From: Elephas maximus indicus
Lineage: Eukaryota > Chordata > Mammalia > Proboscidea > Elephantidae
NCBI RefSeq assembly: GCF_024166365.1
Contig: NC_064825.1
Span: 105,538,480-105,602,479 of the forward strand
Direction: 5' to 3'
DNA length: 64,000 nucleotides
Shown: positions 1 to 12,869 of the stretch, piece after piece
How the letters are laid out: each line of letters begins with the position of its first letter
Position numbering within the stretch: position 1 is the first letter of the stretch
The notes under the pieces: generated by a model
Database searches by the model: none
What the model was told of the DNA's origin: nothing
Seen by the model: the letters and a program-made list of their open reading frames with translations, nothing else
Program-made: the position numbers and the translations under genes

Positions 1-600
1 AAGTAAGACCCAGAAATGATAACTAAACACCTGGAGGATCATGGACATTAAGTTATCTGACTCCAGAACACTTGCTCTCAATTGATTCCTAACTACAGTC
101 TTATAAAACAAACCATTCTTTAAAAAATAAAATCTCTTTGCTACTCTCTTGGAACGTTATAGTGCTTTTATGTTAAAACCAAATTTGGAAATGCACTGAA
201 ATAGTAATCCACAGATTGTTAGAAATCTAAGAGAACTTATAGATCGTCAAAGTTCCACTTTTAAAGCCAGGCAGAATTCCGGCCATAATAGAGGACAGAG
301 GTGTGCAAATAGAAAGTGTCAACAGATTTGAAACATAATCTGTTTTATCTATTTTAGACAAACACTTGAACATTATTAACTTTGTTGTGGAATGGGCTAC
401 TATATTGCACAATTCCAGGGAGGTGGTAGAAAATAAGAAAATTGGTGTCACCCGAAGTTGTGCAAGGTGGTAGACCTGTGGAAGTTCACTGCTTGGCCAC
501 ATTCTGAGTGATATTTGATAAATGTGAATTGTTGCAGGATACTGACAAGAATATATTTCTGTGATTATTAAACACCTACTATTGATACTTTTAGGTAACG
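1..600. repeat. Inverted duplicate, left arm (partner 22420-22920)
   Basis: See the partner. Otherwise single-copy-looking AT-rich DNA; the minus-strand open frame at 227-622 has no recognisable protein features. Confidence 0.8.
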
Positions 601-2148
601 AATAATAATTACGCATACTCATGGTATGTTGTATCTTTTTTTTCTTTTTTTATTGTCCTTTAGGTGAAAGTTTACAAATCAAAGTCATTCTCTCACACAA
701 AAATGTATATACATTTTGCTATATACTCCTAATTGCTCTCCCCCTAATGAGACAGCACACTACTTTCATCCACTCTCTCTTTTAGTGTCCATTCAGCCAG
801 CTTCTGATCCCCTCTGGTCTCTCATCTCGCCTCCAGACAGGAGATGCCAACATAGTGTCATGTGTCTACTTGATCCAAGAAGCTCATTCTTCACCAGTAT
901 CATTTTCTATCCCTTGTCCAGCCCAATCCCTGTCGGAAGAGTTGGCTTAGGGAATGGTTCCTGCCTTGTGCTTACAGAAGGTCTGAGGACCATGACCACC
1001 AGGGTGCTGCTAGTCTCAATCAGATCACTAATTCTGGTCTTTTTACAAGAATTTGGGGTTTGCATCCCCCTGCTCTCCTGCTCCCTCAGGGGTTATCTGT
1101 TGTGTTCCCTGTCAGGGCAGTCATTGGTTGTGGCTGGGCACCAACTAGTTCTTCTGGTCTCAGGCTGATGTAGTCTCTGATATATGTGGCCCTTTCTGTC
1201 TCTTGGGTTCATAATTACCTTGTGTCCTTGGTGTTCTTCATTCTCCATTACTCTAGGTAGGTTAAGACCCACTGATGCATCTTAGATGGCTGCTTGCTAG
1301 AGTTTAAGACCCCAGATGCCACTCTCCAAAGTGGGATGCAGAATGTTTTCTTAGTAGATTTTATTATGCCAATTGACTTAGATGTTCCCCAAAACCATGA
1401 TCCCAAACCCCTGCCCCTTCGAAGTGTTCAGTTTATTCAGGAAACTTCTTTGCTTTTGGTTTAGTCCAGTTGTGCTGACCTCTCCTATGTCATGTGTTTC
1501 CTTTCCATTCACCTAAAATAGTTCTTATCTACATCTAATTAGTGAATACACATCTCCCTCCTTCCCTCCCCCCCAACCATCAAAGAATATTTTCTTCTCT
1601 GTTTAAACTATTTCTTGAGTTCTTATAATAGTGGTCTTATACAATATTTGTCCTTTTTTCAACTGATAATTTCACTCAGCATAATGCCTTTCAGATTCCT
1701 CCATTTTATGAAATGTTTCCCAGATTCATCACTGTTCTTTATTGATGCGTAGTATTCCATTGTGTGAATATACCATAATTTATTTATCCATTCATCTGTT
1801 GATGGGCACCTTGGTTGCTTCCAACTTTTTGCTATTGTAAACAGTGCTGCAATGAACATGGGTGTGGATGTACCTGTTCGTGTAAAGGATCTTGTTTCTC
1901 TAGGATATATGCCAAGGGGTAGGATTGCTGGATTGTATGGCAGTTCTATTTCTACGTTTTTAAGGAAGTGCCAAATCGATTTTCATGGTGGATGTACCAT
2001 TTTACATTCCCACCAGCAGTGTGTAAGTGTTCCAGTCTCTCCACAAGCTCTCCAACATTTATTATTTTGTGTTTTTTGGATTAATGCCTGCCTTGTTGAA
2101 GATGGAATCTCATTGTAGTTTTGATTTGCGTTTCTCCAATGGCTAATG

Positions 2149-2310
2149 GTAGCGTAATGGTTAAGTACTACAGCTGCTAACCAAAAGGTCGGCAGTTCGA
2201 ATCTGCCAGGCGCTCCTTGGAAACTCTATGGGGCAGTTCTACTCTGTCCTATAGGGTCGCTATGAGTCGGAATCGACTCGAAGGCAGTCGGTTTGGTTTT
2301 CTGGTTTTGT
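2149..2310 (+). mobile_element. AfroSINE inside L1 ORF2
   Basis: tRNA-derived SINE with A-box-like and B-box-like (CAGTTCGAATCTG) segments, then the family body ending in a T-rich stretch. It is flanked by the 11-base repeat AATGGCTAATG (2138-2148 and 2311-2321), a clear target-site duplication, so it is younger than the L1. Confidence 0.93.
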
Positions 2311-5300
2311 AATGGCTAATGATCATGAGCATTTTTTCATGTATCTGTTAGCTACCTCAACGTCATCTTTAGTGAAGTGCCTGTTCATATCTTTTGCCCG
2401 TTTTTTTAATAGGGTTATTTGTCTTTTTGTAGTTGATTTTTTGCAATATCATGTACATTTTAGAGATCAGACGCAGATCGGAAATGTCATAGCTAAAAAG
2501 CTTTTTCTCAGTCTGTGGGTAATCTTTTTACTCTTTTGGTGAAGTCTTTTTTTTTTTTCTTTGGATGAGAAGGTAGAGTGAGGCCTCCCACCTTGTTCTT
2601 TTTCGGTAATGCTTTGCTTATCTGGGGCCTCTTTCCCTTCCATATGAAGTTGGTGATTTGTTTCTCCATCTCATTAAAAAATGTCCTTGGAATTCAGATT
2701 GCAATTGCATTGTATCTATAGAATGCTTTTGGTAGAATAGACACTTTTACAGTGTTAAGTGTTCCTGTCCATGAAGGAGGTATGTTATTCCACTTATATA
2801 GGTCTCTTTTGGTTTCTTATAGTAGCATTTTGTAGTTTTCTTTGTATAAGTCTTTCAACATCTCTGGTGAGATTTGTTCCTAAGTATTTTATTTTCTTGG
2901 GGGCTACTGTAAATGATATTGATTTGATGATTTCCTCTTTTATTTTTTTTGGTTGTTGGTGGTGTAGAGGAATCCAACTGATTTTTATATGTTTATCTCA
3001 TATTCTGATTCTCTGCTGAACTCTTCTATTAGTTTCAGTAGTTTTTTTTTGAGGATTCTTTGGGATTTTCTGTGTATAAGATCATGTCATCTGCAAATAG
3101 AGATTGTTTTACTTCTTCTTTGCCAATCTGGATGCCCTTTATTTCTTTATCTAGCCTAATTGTTCTGGCTAGGATCTCCAGCACAGTGTTGAATAATGGT
3201 GGTGATAAAGGGCATCCTTGTCTGGTTCCTGACCCCAAGAGGAATGCTTTCAGACTCTCTCCACTCAGGGTGGTGTTGGCTGTTGGCTTTGTATAAATGC
3301 CCTTTATTATGTTGAGGAATTTTCCTTCTATTCCTATTTTGCTGAGAGTTTTTATCATGAATGGGTGTTGGACTGTGTCAAATGCCTTTTCTGAATCAGT
3401 TGATCAGATCATGTGGTTCCTATCTTTGGTTTTATTTATATGATAGATTACATTACTTGTTTTTCTAATGTTGAACCATCCCTGCATAGTTGATATGAAT
3501 CCCACTTGGCCATGGTGAATTTTTTTTTTTTTTTTTTTGATATGAAATTGAATTCTATTGGCTAGAATTTTGTTGAGAATTTTTGCATTTATGAGGAATA
3601 TAAGTCTGTAATTATCTTTTTTTGTGGTGTCTTTCCCTGGTTTTGGCATCAGGGGTATGTTGGCTTCATAGAATGAGTTTGGGTGTATTCCGTCATTTTC
3701 TATGTTCTGAAATACCTTTACTAGTAGTGGTGTTAACTCTTCTTTGAAAGTTTGGTAGAACTCTGCAGTGAAGCTGTCCAGGCCAGAGTTTTTTTTGTTG
3801 GGAGTTTTTAATTACCTTTTCAATCTCTTCTTTTGTTATGGGTCTATTTAGTTGTTCTACCTCTGTTTGTGTTAGTTTAGGTAAGTAGTGTTTTTCTAGG
3901 AATTCATCTATTTCTTCTAGGTTTTCAAATTTGCTAGAGTACAATTTTTAATACTAATCTGATATGATTCTTTTAATTTCATTTGGGCCTGTTGTAATAT
4001 CACCCATCTTATTTCTTATTTGGGTTATTTGCTTCCTCTCCTGTTTTTCTTTTGTCAGTTTGGACAGTGGTTTATCAATTTTGTTGATTTTTTCAAAAAA
4101 ACAGCTTTTGGTCTTGTTAATTCTTTCAATTGCTTTTCTGTTTTCTATTTCATTTAGTTCTGCTCTAATTTTTATTATTTGTTTCCTTCCGGTGCCTGAT
4201 ATTGATTTTCTAACCAGATAACTCTCTTTAGTATTTCTTGTAGTTTTGGCTTGGTTTTTATGAATTCCCTAAACTTCTGTTTATCAGGAAATGTCTTAAT
4301 TTCACCTTCATATTTAAGAGACAGTTTTGCTGGATATATAATCCTTGGCTGACAATGTTTTCCCTTCAATTCTTTACATAAGTCATCCCATTGTCTTCTT
4401 ACCTGCATGGTTTCTGATGAGTAGTCCAAGGTTTTTCTTATTGACTTTCCTTTGTAGGTAACTTTTTTGTTTATCCCTAGCTGCTCTTAAAATTCTCTCT
4501 TTATCTTGGGTTTTGGCAAGTTTGATTATAATATGTCTTGGTGACATTCTTTTTAAAATCCTTCTTATGTGGAGTTCGATTAGCATCTTGGATAGATATC
4601 TTCTCATCTTTCACGATATCAGGAAAGTTTTCTGGCAAAAAAATCTTCAACAATTCTCTCTGTATTTTCTGTTATCCCTTCCTGTTCTGGCACTCCAATC
4701 ACTCTTAGGTTATTTCTCTTGATAGAGTCCCACATGATTCTTAAGTTTTCTTTATTTTTTAAAGTTCTTTTATCTGATTTTTCTTCAAAAATGTTGGTGC
4801 CATGTGCTTTATCTTCAAGTTCACAAATTCTGCCTTCCACTTGCTCAGTTCTGCTCCTCAGACTTTCTTTCGAATTGCCTAATTCTGTAATGTTATTGTT
4901 AATCTTCTGAATTTCTGATTGCTCTCTGTCCATGAATTTTTCCAGCTTATTAAAGTTTTCATTATGTTCCTGAATAACCTTTTGTTTTCCTCAACTGCTT
5001 TATCTGTGTGCTCCTTTGCTTGTCCTGCATATTTTCTGATTTCCTTCCTGATGTCTTGAAGTGTTCTTTATAATAATCTTTTGTATTCTGTGTCTGGTAA
5101 TTCCAGGAAGGTACTTTCATCTAGAAGATCCTTTGATTCTTTGTTTTGAGGGCTTGTTGAAGTGATCACTGTCTGTTTATGTTATTTGATATTGACTGTT
5201 GTCTCCAAGCCATCTATAAGTTATTGTATTAGTTTATTTTATGTTTGCTTACTTATCCTAGCTTCTTGCTTTGTTTTGTTTTGATATACTCAAATGGGTT

Positions 5301-6462
5301 GTTTGAGTAAGGTAGCTTGATTATTTTCACCTCGAAGCTCTGATGTCCTGTCCCCAGATGGCTAGAGCTGTTACCAGGTATATCAGTCTAGGAATCCATT
5401 CACTTTTCTTGTATGGATTCAGCTCAGGTGTCCAGATAACTGCTCATCAAGTGTGTGGTACAGGCTCTGTCTGATAGTCTTAGAGGAGCAGGGGTGATTG
5501 GTGTAGGTACCAGTATCTGGCTGCAGCAGGGAGTCACACTCAGAACAAGGCACAGGTCTGATAACTGTCCCCCAAATGTCTCTGAGGAAAGCATGTCCTT
5601 CTTCCCTAGAGTGTACAAGCAGGTGGGTTCTGCAGACAGAGCATAGGCACCTAATGTTTTTGGTTGTAAGGCCTGGGAGGTACCAGTTATCCCTGGATCC
5701 CTGCCGCAGGTGGCTGGGTGACCTGAGTGGAGCCACCAGTCCTTAGGCCCCTGATGTGGGTAGGTGAGGACCCAGTTTAATAGGCAAATCAGTGTCAAAT
5801 ATCAAACACCCACCTCTCCACCACACAGCTGAAACTGTTGTAGTCTGCCAACAAGGGCCTATTCTCCTGAAATAGGCCCACACAGTCCATGCAGGGGGGA
5901 AAGGTACTAAAAGCCCATGGACTGGTTATGCCTGGACAGGAGCCGCTTCTGTCCTGAGTTCCCCGGGTTACCTTTCCCCAGGTTATCGTTTCCCCCAACT
6001 ATGATTTTATCCCTTCTCCAAGGCCAGGAGGATGGCTCTAGGCACTCAACAGGGTCTATCTCAGGCCCGGGGAAATCAACAGCCAATGAAGCCTGCTTGG
6101 GGGTGGGGGATGTGGTAAAATATATGCAAGTATTTACCTTTTGCTGAGAGCACTGTTCTTCTCTGGTTCTGGAGGTGTGAGTAGGCCGTGTGTTTGGCTG
6201 ATTCTCCCCGAGGAAACTGCAGCTGAACGCTAGTATCGGCCCACTGCAGCCACTTCCGGGGATGGTGCCTGAAGGCTCCCGGTGACTCAGGTCTGTTAAC
6301 TCCTCTCTGCTTCTGAACCGTTTCTTCCTCCCCAGCTGCTCAGTTCGTTTTCTAACTTTGCCTTTGATGTTCAGGGCTCCTAGCTTGTCATAAATATACT
6401 GCTTTCATTTGTTTTTTTTTTGGGTCTTTTTTGTAAGAGGGCTCACCAGAAGAGTCTGTCTA

Positions 6463-6482
6463 TTCCGCCATCTTGGCCCCGC
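6463..6482 (-). promoter_or_regulatory. L1 5' end, YY1-like site
   Basis: GCCATCTT followed by GGCCCCGCC sits at the 5' terminus of the long L1. In other mammalian L1s a YY1 site at this place directs accurate transcription start. Presence is seen; function is inferred. Confidence 0.5.
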
Positions 6483-6501
6483 CTTCAGTAGGGTGTATCT
6501 T

Positions 6502-7170
6502 AATGCAGTTCATTTATTTCTTTACCACACACAAAAAAAAAAAAAATTGCAAAATTTGCATATATAGAAAAAAATGTTGCATGTTTAAAGGCAGTAATGT
6601 CATTCTTGGTCACTTTCTTCTGATTTCTTTCAAAACTAATTTTCCCCTCAAGTGGTTCCCTGTGTATTGGGATGCCAAATTTCACTGGTAACACTCTGAT
6701 TAGGCAAGATGCAGACATTCCTACCAAAACATGGCTGTCCCTCTGGACCATGTATTCTAACTTCCTTTCCACTCTCCCCAGTAAAACCTGAGCCATGGTG
6801 GCCATATTCCTATTAAAAATTGGATACCCTAACTTCCCAAAGGAATTCATGTTTAATTAAAGATGGATTCCTTAAAGCATGGGAAAAATATGTCATAATG
6901 TGGAAGTTAAGACACCAGAGACAAGTGAGGGAAAAAAAAAGCATATACATATGTTTGTGTGTGTGTATCTAAACAACTTTTTTAGTTCCTCTAACTTAAT
7001 GCTATGTAGACAACTCTCTATTTATAAACCTATCTCCTTCAGAAAGTAGTTATCTTGCCTTGAGGCATGGGCTATTACCAAATAAATTCAGTGCGTTTAC
7101 TGGTATCAGTGTACCTTAAGTCTCCTCGTAAGACAGCAAATTTTAATAATAAAAAGAATATAACTCATCA
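6502..7170. other. Intergenic, no gene seen
   Basis: AT-rich sequence with a short (GT)n run near 6955. A minus-strand open frame of about 116 codons (6500-6850) has no recognisable protein features and ends in a poly-A-encoded tract; not called. Confidence 0.5.
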
Positions 7171-7560
7171 AAATCATCAGTTCTGAGTTATAAGACAGTC
7201 TGTGGGCCATAGTCTTTCTTGGGGGTTCTTCCAGTCTCCGTAAGACCAGTTAGTCTGGTCATATTTTTTTGTCTGAATTTGAATTTTGTTTTTCCTGCTC
7301 TGTCCAGGGCCCTCTGTTGTGAACTCTGTAAGAGCGGTTGGCGATGGTAGCCAGGTACCATCTAGTTCTTCTGGGCTCAGGCTGATGGAAGTTGTGGTAC
7401 TGGTGATCCATTAGTCCTTTGGACTATCATTTCCCTTGTATCTTTGGTTTTCTTCATCTCCTTTGGTCTGAAAGGGATAGGACCAGTTGATGAAAGTTGC
7501 ACCTTTAATTTTACAAAAAATATGTTGAACTCTATTATTGTACACAAGATACGTTGCACT
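7170..7560 (-). mobile_element. L1 3' UTR fragment
   Basis: Closely parallels the 3' UTR of the minus-strand L1 at 9.96-10.3 kb, including the stretches around TTCTTGGGGG and CCATCTAGTTCTTCT. Confidence 0.8.
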
Positions 7561-7689
7561 CTATTCTATACAAGGCATTGTTAAAAGTCTAAATTTATAA
7601 TATTAAAATTCTGAAATCTCCTACAGTCAAATGGTGAATAGACTATTTTTAGAAAACCCTTTTGGTGTGTAATGTATGTAGAGAATATT

Positions 7690-8325
7690 CAATAAGTGTA
7701 CTGTTAAACAAATTTTCACAAAATAAAAACACCTTTGAAACTAGTATCCATACCAAGAAATAGAATATTACCAGAATCCTTAGAGCCTTCTAGGTGCTAC
7801 TTATAACATATAAGCCCATTACCCCCAGGTTTACTAACTTTTATTATTATAGATTTTTTTTTTTGACCCATACTTGAGTGGATACTTCTGAAAAGTGAAT
7901 ACTTGTGTTTTTTTTTTTTTTTTTCTTTGACCAATACATGAGAGGATGTACTGTTTTCTTCAATAACAGATTTGTGAGATCCATCCTTATAGCTGTATGC
8001 AGTTTCTGGGCACTAATTTTCATTGTTGTGTGGTATTCCATTGTATGAATATATTATTTATTTGTCTATTCTAATGTTGATAGGGAGTGGAGTTGTTTTC
8101 TCTTTTGCTATTACCAATAATATCACTGTGAACTTTCTTGTGCATGTCTTTTTGTGCAGATATATACTAATCTCTCTTTGGTAGTAAACTAAGAATTGGA
8201 AAATGATATATGCCCTCAGGTGTAGTAGGTACTGCCAAACTGTTTTCCTAGTTAGTAGACATCTCACCAAAGTATGAAACACCTTGTTGATCAACACTTT
8301 CACCAATCCTTAATTTTTTTTTAAA
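7690..8325 (-). mobile_element. Old L1 3'-region fragment
   Basis: Diverged L1 ORF2 end and 3' UTR read on the minus strand, seen in TGGTATTCCATTGTATGAAT and following text. Interrupted by T-rich runs. Confidence 0.65.
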
Positions 8326-8440
8326 CCATCACCCAATTGTATAGTGTAAACGAACTGTCCAGGAGTCCCAAACGGTCCTGTGTTATATACTGTGTTATAA
8401 AGACATTCCCCAAATATAAGTGGCTTAATATAACAAATTC

Positions 8441-9006
8441 TGGAAAGGGCACATAAACCAGAGACTCCATCAGCCTGAGACTGAAAGAACTAGATGGTGC
8501 CTAGCTAACACTGATGACTGTCCCGACAGGGAACACAACAGAGAATCCCTGATGGTGCATGAGAACAGTGGGATGCAGACCTCAGATTCTTATAATAAGA
8601 CCAGACTAAATCGTCTGACTGAGACTGAGGGACCCCAGAAGTCATTGTCCCCAGACCCTCTGTTAGCCCAGGACTGGAGCCATTCCCAAAGCCAACCCTT
8701 TGGACAGGAATTGGACTAGAGTATAAAACAGAAAATGATACTGGTGAGGAGTGACCTTCTTGGCTCAAGTAGACGCACGAGACTATGTGGGCAGCTTCTG
8801 CCTGGAGGCAAGACGAGAAGACAAAGAGGGCCAGGAGCTGGTTGTATGCACACAGGGAATACAGGTTGGAGAGGAAAAGGGGGCTGTCACATTAGGGGAA
8901 GAGCAGCTAGAGTTACATAGCAAGGTGTTTATAAGTTTTTGTATGAGAGACTGACTTGAATTGTAGACTTTCACTTAAAACACAATAATAATAATAATAA
9001 TAACAA
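8441..9006 (+). mobile_element. 5'-truncated L1 3' UTR
   Basis: Plus-strand counterpart of the 3' UTR at 0.64-1.2 kb. It ends in the AATAAT-type tail (about 8981-9004) that serves as its poly(A) region. Confidence 0.85.
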
Positions 9007-9009
9007 AGT

Positions 9010-9520
9010 CTATCCTCTAGTTAAAAGTCCAGAAAGGGTCGGCAGTGGGCTCTGCTCATTGTAGTCATTCAGAGACCCAGGTAGATTTGGGGTCTTTCTC
9101 TACATGTGGATCCACAACGTCTGTGGCCTGAAGAAGGAAACTTTTAAAGGCTCTTGCACTGGCAAGTAAATCTCTGGCTCTGGAAGACTGTTCACCTTCC
9201 AACTGGTCTAATATCTGCATCTAACCACTGGGATCCAGGAGGTTCATTCAGTTTCTGATGTGCCAGGAGAAGAGGAGGACCAGCCATCAGCAAGCACAGA
9301 TCCTGTGCACACCCTTAGGGATAAGCAGAAAGTTGAATGAAAAACAGATGGTTGAAACATTTTTTAAATCTTTAACTGAATAACAAAAACGTGGCACTCA
9401 GATCACTTAATTGGCTGGGTTTTCATTAAAATGCTAATCTAAGATTAACATTTAAGATAAAAAATGCACCAAATTCCATGAGTTAAAAGTTTTACACACA
9501 GTATTATCTGCCCCGGTCTC
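9010..9520. other. Intergenic with an unassigned old repeat
   Basis: The part around 9030-9300 looks like an ancient interspersed repeat, but I could not assign a family with confidence. No gene seen. Confidence 0.35.
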
Positions 9521-9534
9521 CATATTCACCAGCA

Positions 9535-9600
9535 CCAGTTGCTGTCCAGTCAACTACAACTCACGGTGACCCCATGTGCATCAGAGTAGAACTAGTCCAC
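9535..9600 (-). mobile_element. AfroSINE-related fragment
   Basis: Short antisense piece containing the tail-type text CAACTCACGGTGACCCCATG, cut off where the next L1 begins. Confidence 0.5.
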
Positions 9601-9606
9601 ACGGGT

Positions 9607-12600
9607 TTCTTTCTTTTCTTTCTTAAATTGTGCTTTAAGTGAACCTTTACAGAGCAAATTAGATTTTCGTTCAACGATTTATACACAAATTGTTTTGAGA
9701 CATTCGTTGTAATCCCCGCGATGTGTCAACACTCTCCCCTACCACACCCCAGTTCTCCATTTCCATTCATCCATTTCCTGTCCCTTCTTGCCTTCTCATC
9801 ATTGCTTTTGGGCAGGTGCTGCCCTGTGGTCTCATATACATGTTGAACTAAGAAACATGTTCCTCATGTGTGCTACTGTTTTTTTATAACAAAAAATCAA
9901 ACCAAATCCATTGCTGTTGAGCCGATTCTGACACATAAAGGTTAGCTGAAGGGTGAACTTCTGTAGGCATCAGTTCTGAGTTATGAGGGTGTCTGGGGGC
10001 CACAGTCTTTCTTGGGGGCTCTTCCAGTCTCCATAAGACCAGTAAGTCTGATCATAATTTTATGTGTGAATTGGAATTTTTTTTCTCCTGGTCTGTCTGG
10101 GATCCTCCGTTGTGAACCCTGTAAGAGCAGTTGGTGATGGTAGCCAGGCACCATCTAGTTCTTCGGGGCTCAGGCTGATGGAACTTGTGGTATTCATGAT
10201 TCATTAGTCCTTTGGACTAGTGTTTCCCCTGTATCTTTGGTTTTCTTCATCTCCTTTGGTCCAAAAGTGATGGGACCAGTAGATATATCTTAGATGGCTT
10301 CTGGCAAGCTTTTAAGACCAGATGCTACTCACTGTATTTGAATGTAGAACATTGTCTTTATGAACTTTGTTATGCCAATTGACTTAATGGCCCCCACCAC
10401 CATGATCCCCAGCCCTCAGCCCCAGTAACTGAGTCCGTCAGGGTATTTGGATGTGTCTATGAAGCTTCTATGACTTTGCCTTGGTCAGGTTGTGCTGACT
10501 TCCTCTATATTGTGAACTTCTTTCCCTTCAGCACAGTCAACACTTATCTACTATCTAATTAATGGTTTCCTTTCCTCGACCCTTCCCTCCTTTGTAATCA
10601 TCAAAGATTTTTTCTTTCGGTGTGTAAACTTTTTCTTGAGCTTTTCTAATAGTGATGTCGTACAGTATATTTTTTTGTGATTCACTTATTTCACTCAGCA
10701 TAATGCTTTCCAGATTTATCCATGTTTAAAAAATTTTTTTTTATGAGATATCTCACATATTCATCATTGTTCTTTATCAATGCATAGTATTCCATTGTGT
10801 GCATGTACCATAATTTATCTGTTCATCTATTGATGGGCAACTAGGTTGTTTCCATTTTTGCAATTGTGAATAATGCTGCAGTGAACATGGGTGTGCACAT
10901 GTCTATTTGTGTGATGGCTCTTATTTCTCTAGAATATATTCCTAGAAATGGGATGGCTGGATCATATGATATTTCTATTTCTAGCTTTTCAGGAAGTGCC
11001 ATATTGTTTTCCATAGTGGTTGGATCATTTTACTTTCTCACTAGCAGTGAATAAGAGTTCCAATCTCCCCATAACCTCTCCAACACTTGTTATTTTCTTT
11101 TTTTTGTGATTAATGCCAGTAATTTCGGGGTGAAATGATATCTCAATGGAGTTTTGACTTGCACTTTTCCAATGGCTATTGACCTCAATCATTTCCTCAT
11201 GTGTCTGTTAGCAATTTGAATGTCTTCTTTGTTGAAGTGTTTTTTCATATCATTTTATAATTCGATCATTTGGCTTTTCGTTGTTGAAGTGTTGCAGTAT
11301 CTTGTTGATTTTAGAGATTACACCCTTATGGAATATGTCCAATTTTTTTTTTTTTTTTCTCAGTCAATAGATTCTCTTTTTACTCTTTTGGTGAAGTCTT
11401 TTGATGAGCCTAAGTGTTCAATTTTTAGAAGCTCCCAGTTATCTAGTTTATATTCTAGAGCTTGTGCATTTTTAGCTACGGTTTCTACTCTATTTATGGC
11501 ATATATTAGGGCCCCTAGCATTGTCCCTATTTTTTATTCAATCATCTTTATAGTTTTAGGTTTTATATTTAGGTCTTGATCCATTTTGAGTTAGTTTTTG
11601 TGTATAATGTGATGTATGGGTCCCGTTTCAATTTTATGGATGAACGTCCAATTGTTTGCCGGCACTATTTGTTAATGAGTTGTCTTTTCCCCATTTAATG
11701 GACTTTGGGATGACCATAAAGAAAAAACAAACCTGTTGCCATTGAGTCAACTCATAGGGACCCTATAGGACAGAGTAGAACTGCACCATACAGTTTCCAA
11801 GGAGTGCCTGGTGAATTCAAACTGCCGACCTTTGGTTAGCAGCCGTAGCACTTCACCACTATGCCTGGGCTTTCAACTCTTTGCATCGGTCTAAGTGTCT
11901 GTCGTTGTACCATTCTCAGGCTGTTTTGGCAGCAGTGACTGTATGGTAGGTTCTGACATCAGGTAGTGTGCAGCCTCCTACTTTGTTCTTTTTCAATAAA
12001 GCTTTGCTCTCTCAGGGCCTCTTTCCTTTCTATATAAAGTTAGTGATTAGTTTTTCCATCTCATTAAAAAATGCTGTTGGAATTTAGATTGGAAATGCAT
12101 TACATCTGTAAATCACTTTGGGCAGAATTGATGTTTCCATAATGTTTACTCTTCCTATATATGAGCATGGAATGTTATTTCATTTATATAGGTCTTTTTT
12201 TTTTTGTTTGTTTGTTTTTGCTATAGTGTTTTTGTAGTTTTCTTTGTATAGTTCTTTTACATTCCTGGTCAGAATTATTCCTAAGTATTTTATTTTTGTA
12301 GGGGCTATTACAAATTGTATTATTTTCTTAATTTCTTTTTTAAAGTTCTCTTTGTTGGTGTGTAGGAATTTAAATGATTTTTGTGTACTAGTCTTGTATC
12401 CTGCTATTATGCTGAATCTTTCTATTAGTTGCAGTAGTTTTCTTGTGGAGTCTTTGGGGTTCTCTTTGTATAGGATCATACCATCTGCAAATATGGATAG
12501 TTTTACTTCTTCCTTTCCAATTTGGATGGCCTTTTAGTATGATTTTTTTCCTTGCCTTATTGCTCTAGCTAGGACTTCAGCACAATGTTATATAGGAAAA

Positions 12601-12848
12601 AACATAGGGAAGCCATCCAGGCCAGGCTTTTTTTTGGAGAGGAGATTTTGTTTTGTTTTGTTCTTTTCATTACCTCTGAAATCTCTTGTTATATGTCCAG
12701 TTATACGTCTCATTATACGTTTGTGTTAGTTTAGGTAAGTAGTGAGTTTTTAGAAATTTGTCCATTTCTTCTAGGTTCTCAAATTTGTTGGAGCATAGTT
12801 TTTTATAGTACTCTGTTATGATCCCTTTTATTTCAGCTGGGTCTGAAA
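9607..12848 (-). mobile_element. L1 3' UTR and ORF2 portion
   Basis: Minus-strand L1 with 3' UTR (about 9607-10700) and ORF2 reading back through the RT region (FADD-type text near 12480) to about 12848. It keeps ORF2 sequence at 11400-11990 that the first L1 lacks, is broken by many frameshifts, and contains an AfroSINE at about 11720-11871 and a SINE scrap at 9890-9945. It stops at the edge of the purine-rich minisatellite. Confidence 0.88.
11720..11871 (-). mobile_element. AfroSINE inside L1 ORF2
   Basis: Antisense copy: tail text (CATTGAGTCAACTCATAGGG), then body, then the head with GGTTAGCAGCCGTAGCACTT. Confidence 0.9.
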
Positions 12849-12869
12849 ACAAACAAATTAATTAATTAA

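Larger units (their letters stand above)
638..6493 (-). mobile_element. L1 LINE with both ends but internal deletions
   Basis: Minus-strand L1. The 5' end is near 6483, with a YY1-like GCCATCTT at 6467-6474 in the position known for L1 promoters. A GC-richer 5' UTR covers about 5200-6483. ORF1 (about 4175-5200) shows coiled-coil, RRM-like and C-terminal parts in broken frames. ORF2 remains (about 1650-4215) include the RT motif FADDMI near 3130. The 3' UTR is about 638-1650. ORF1 runs directly into ORF2 codons that normally follow the endonuclease, so the endonuclease domain is missing. A second gap near 2550-2580 lacks about 450 bases that the L1 at 9.6-12.8 kb keeps. The octamer TGTATCTT at 630-637 and 6494-6501 may be its target-site duplication. 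Not capable of movement. Confidence 0.9.

Noticed and set aside
716-1168. 150-codon plus-strand frame
   Set aside because: It is the antisense of an L1 3' UTR, and the same text recurs at 8.4-9.0 and 55.3-55.8 kb.
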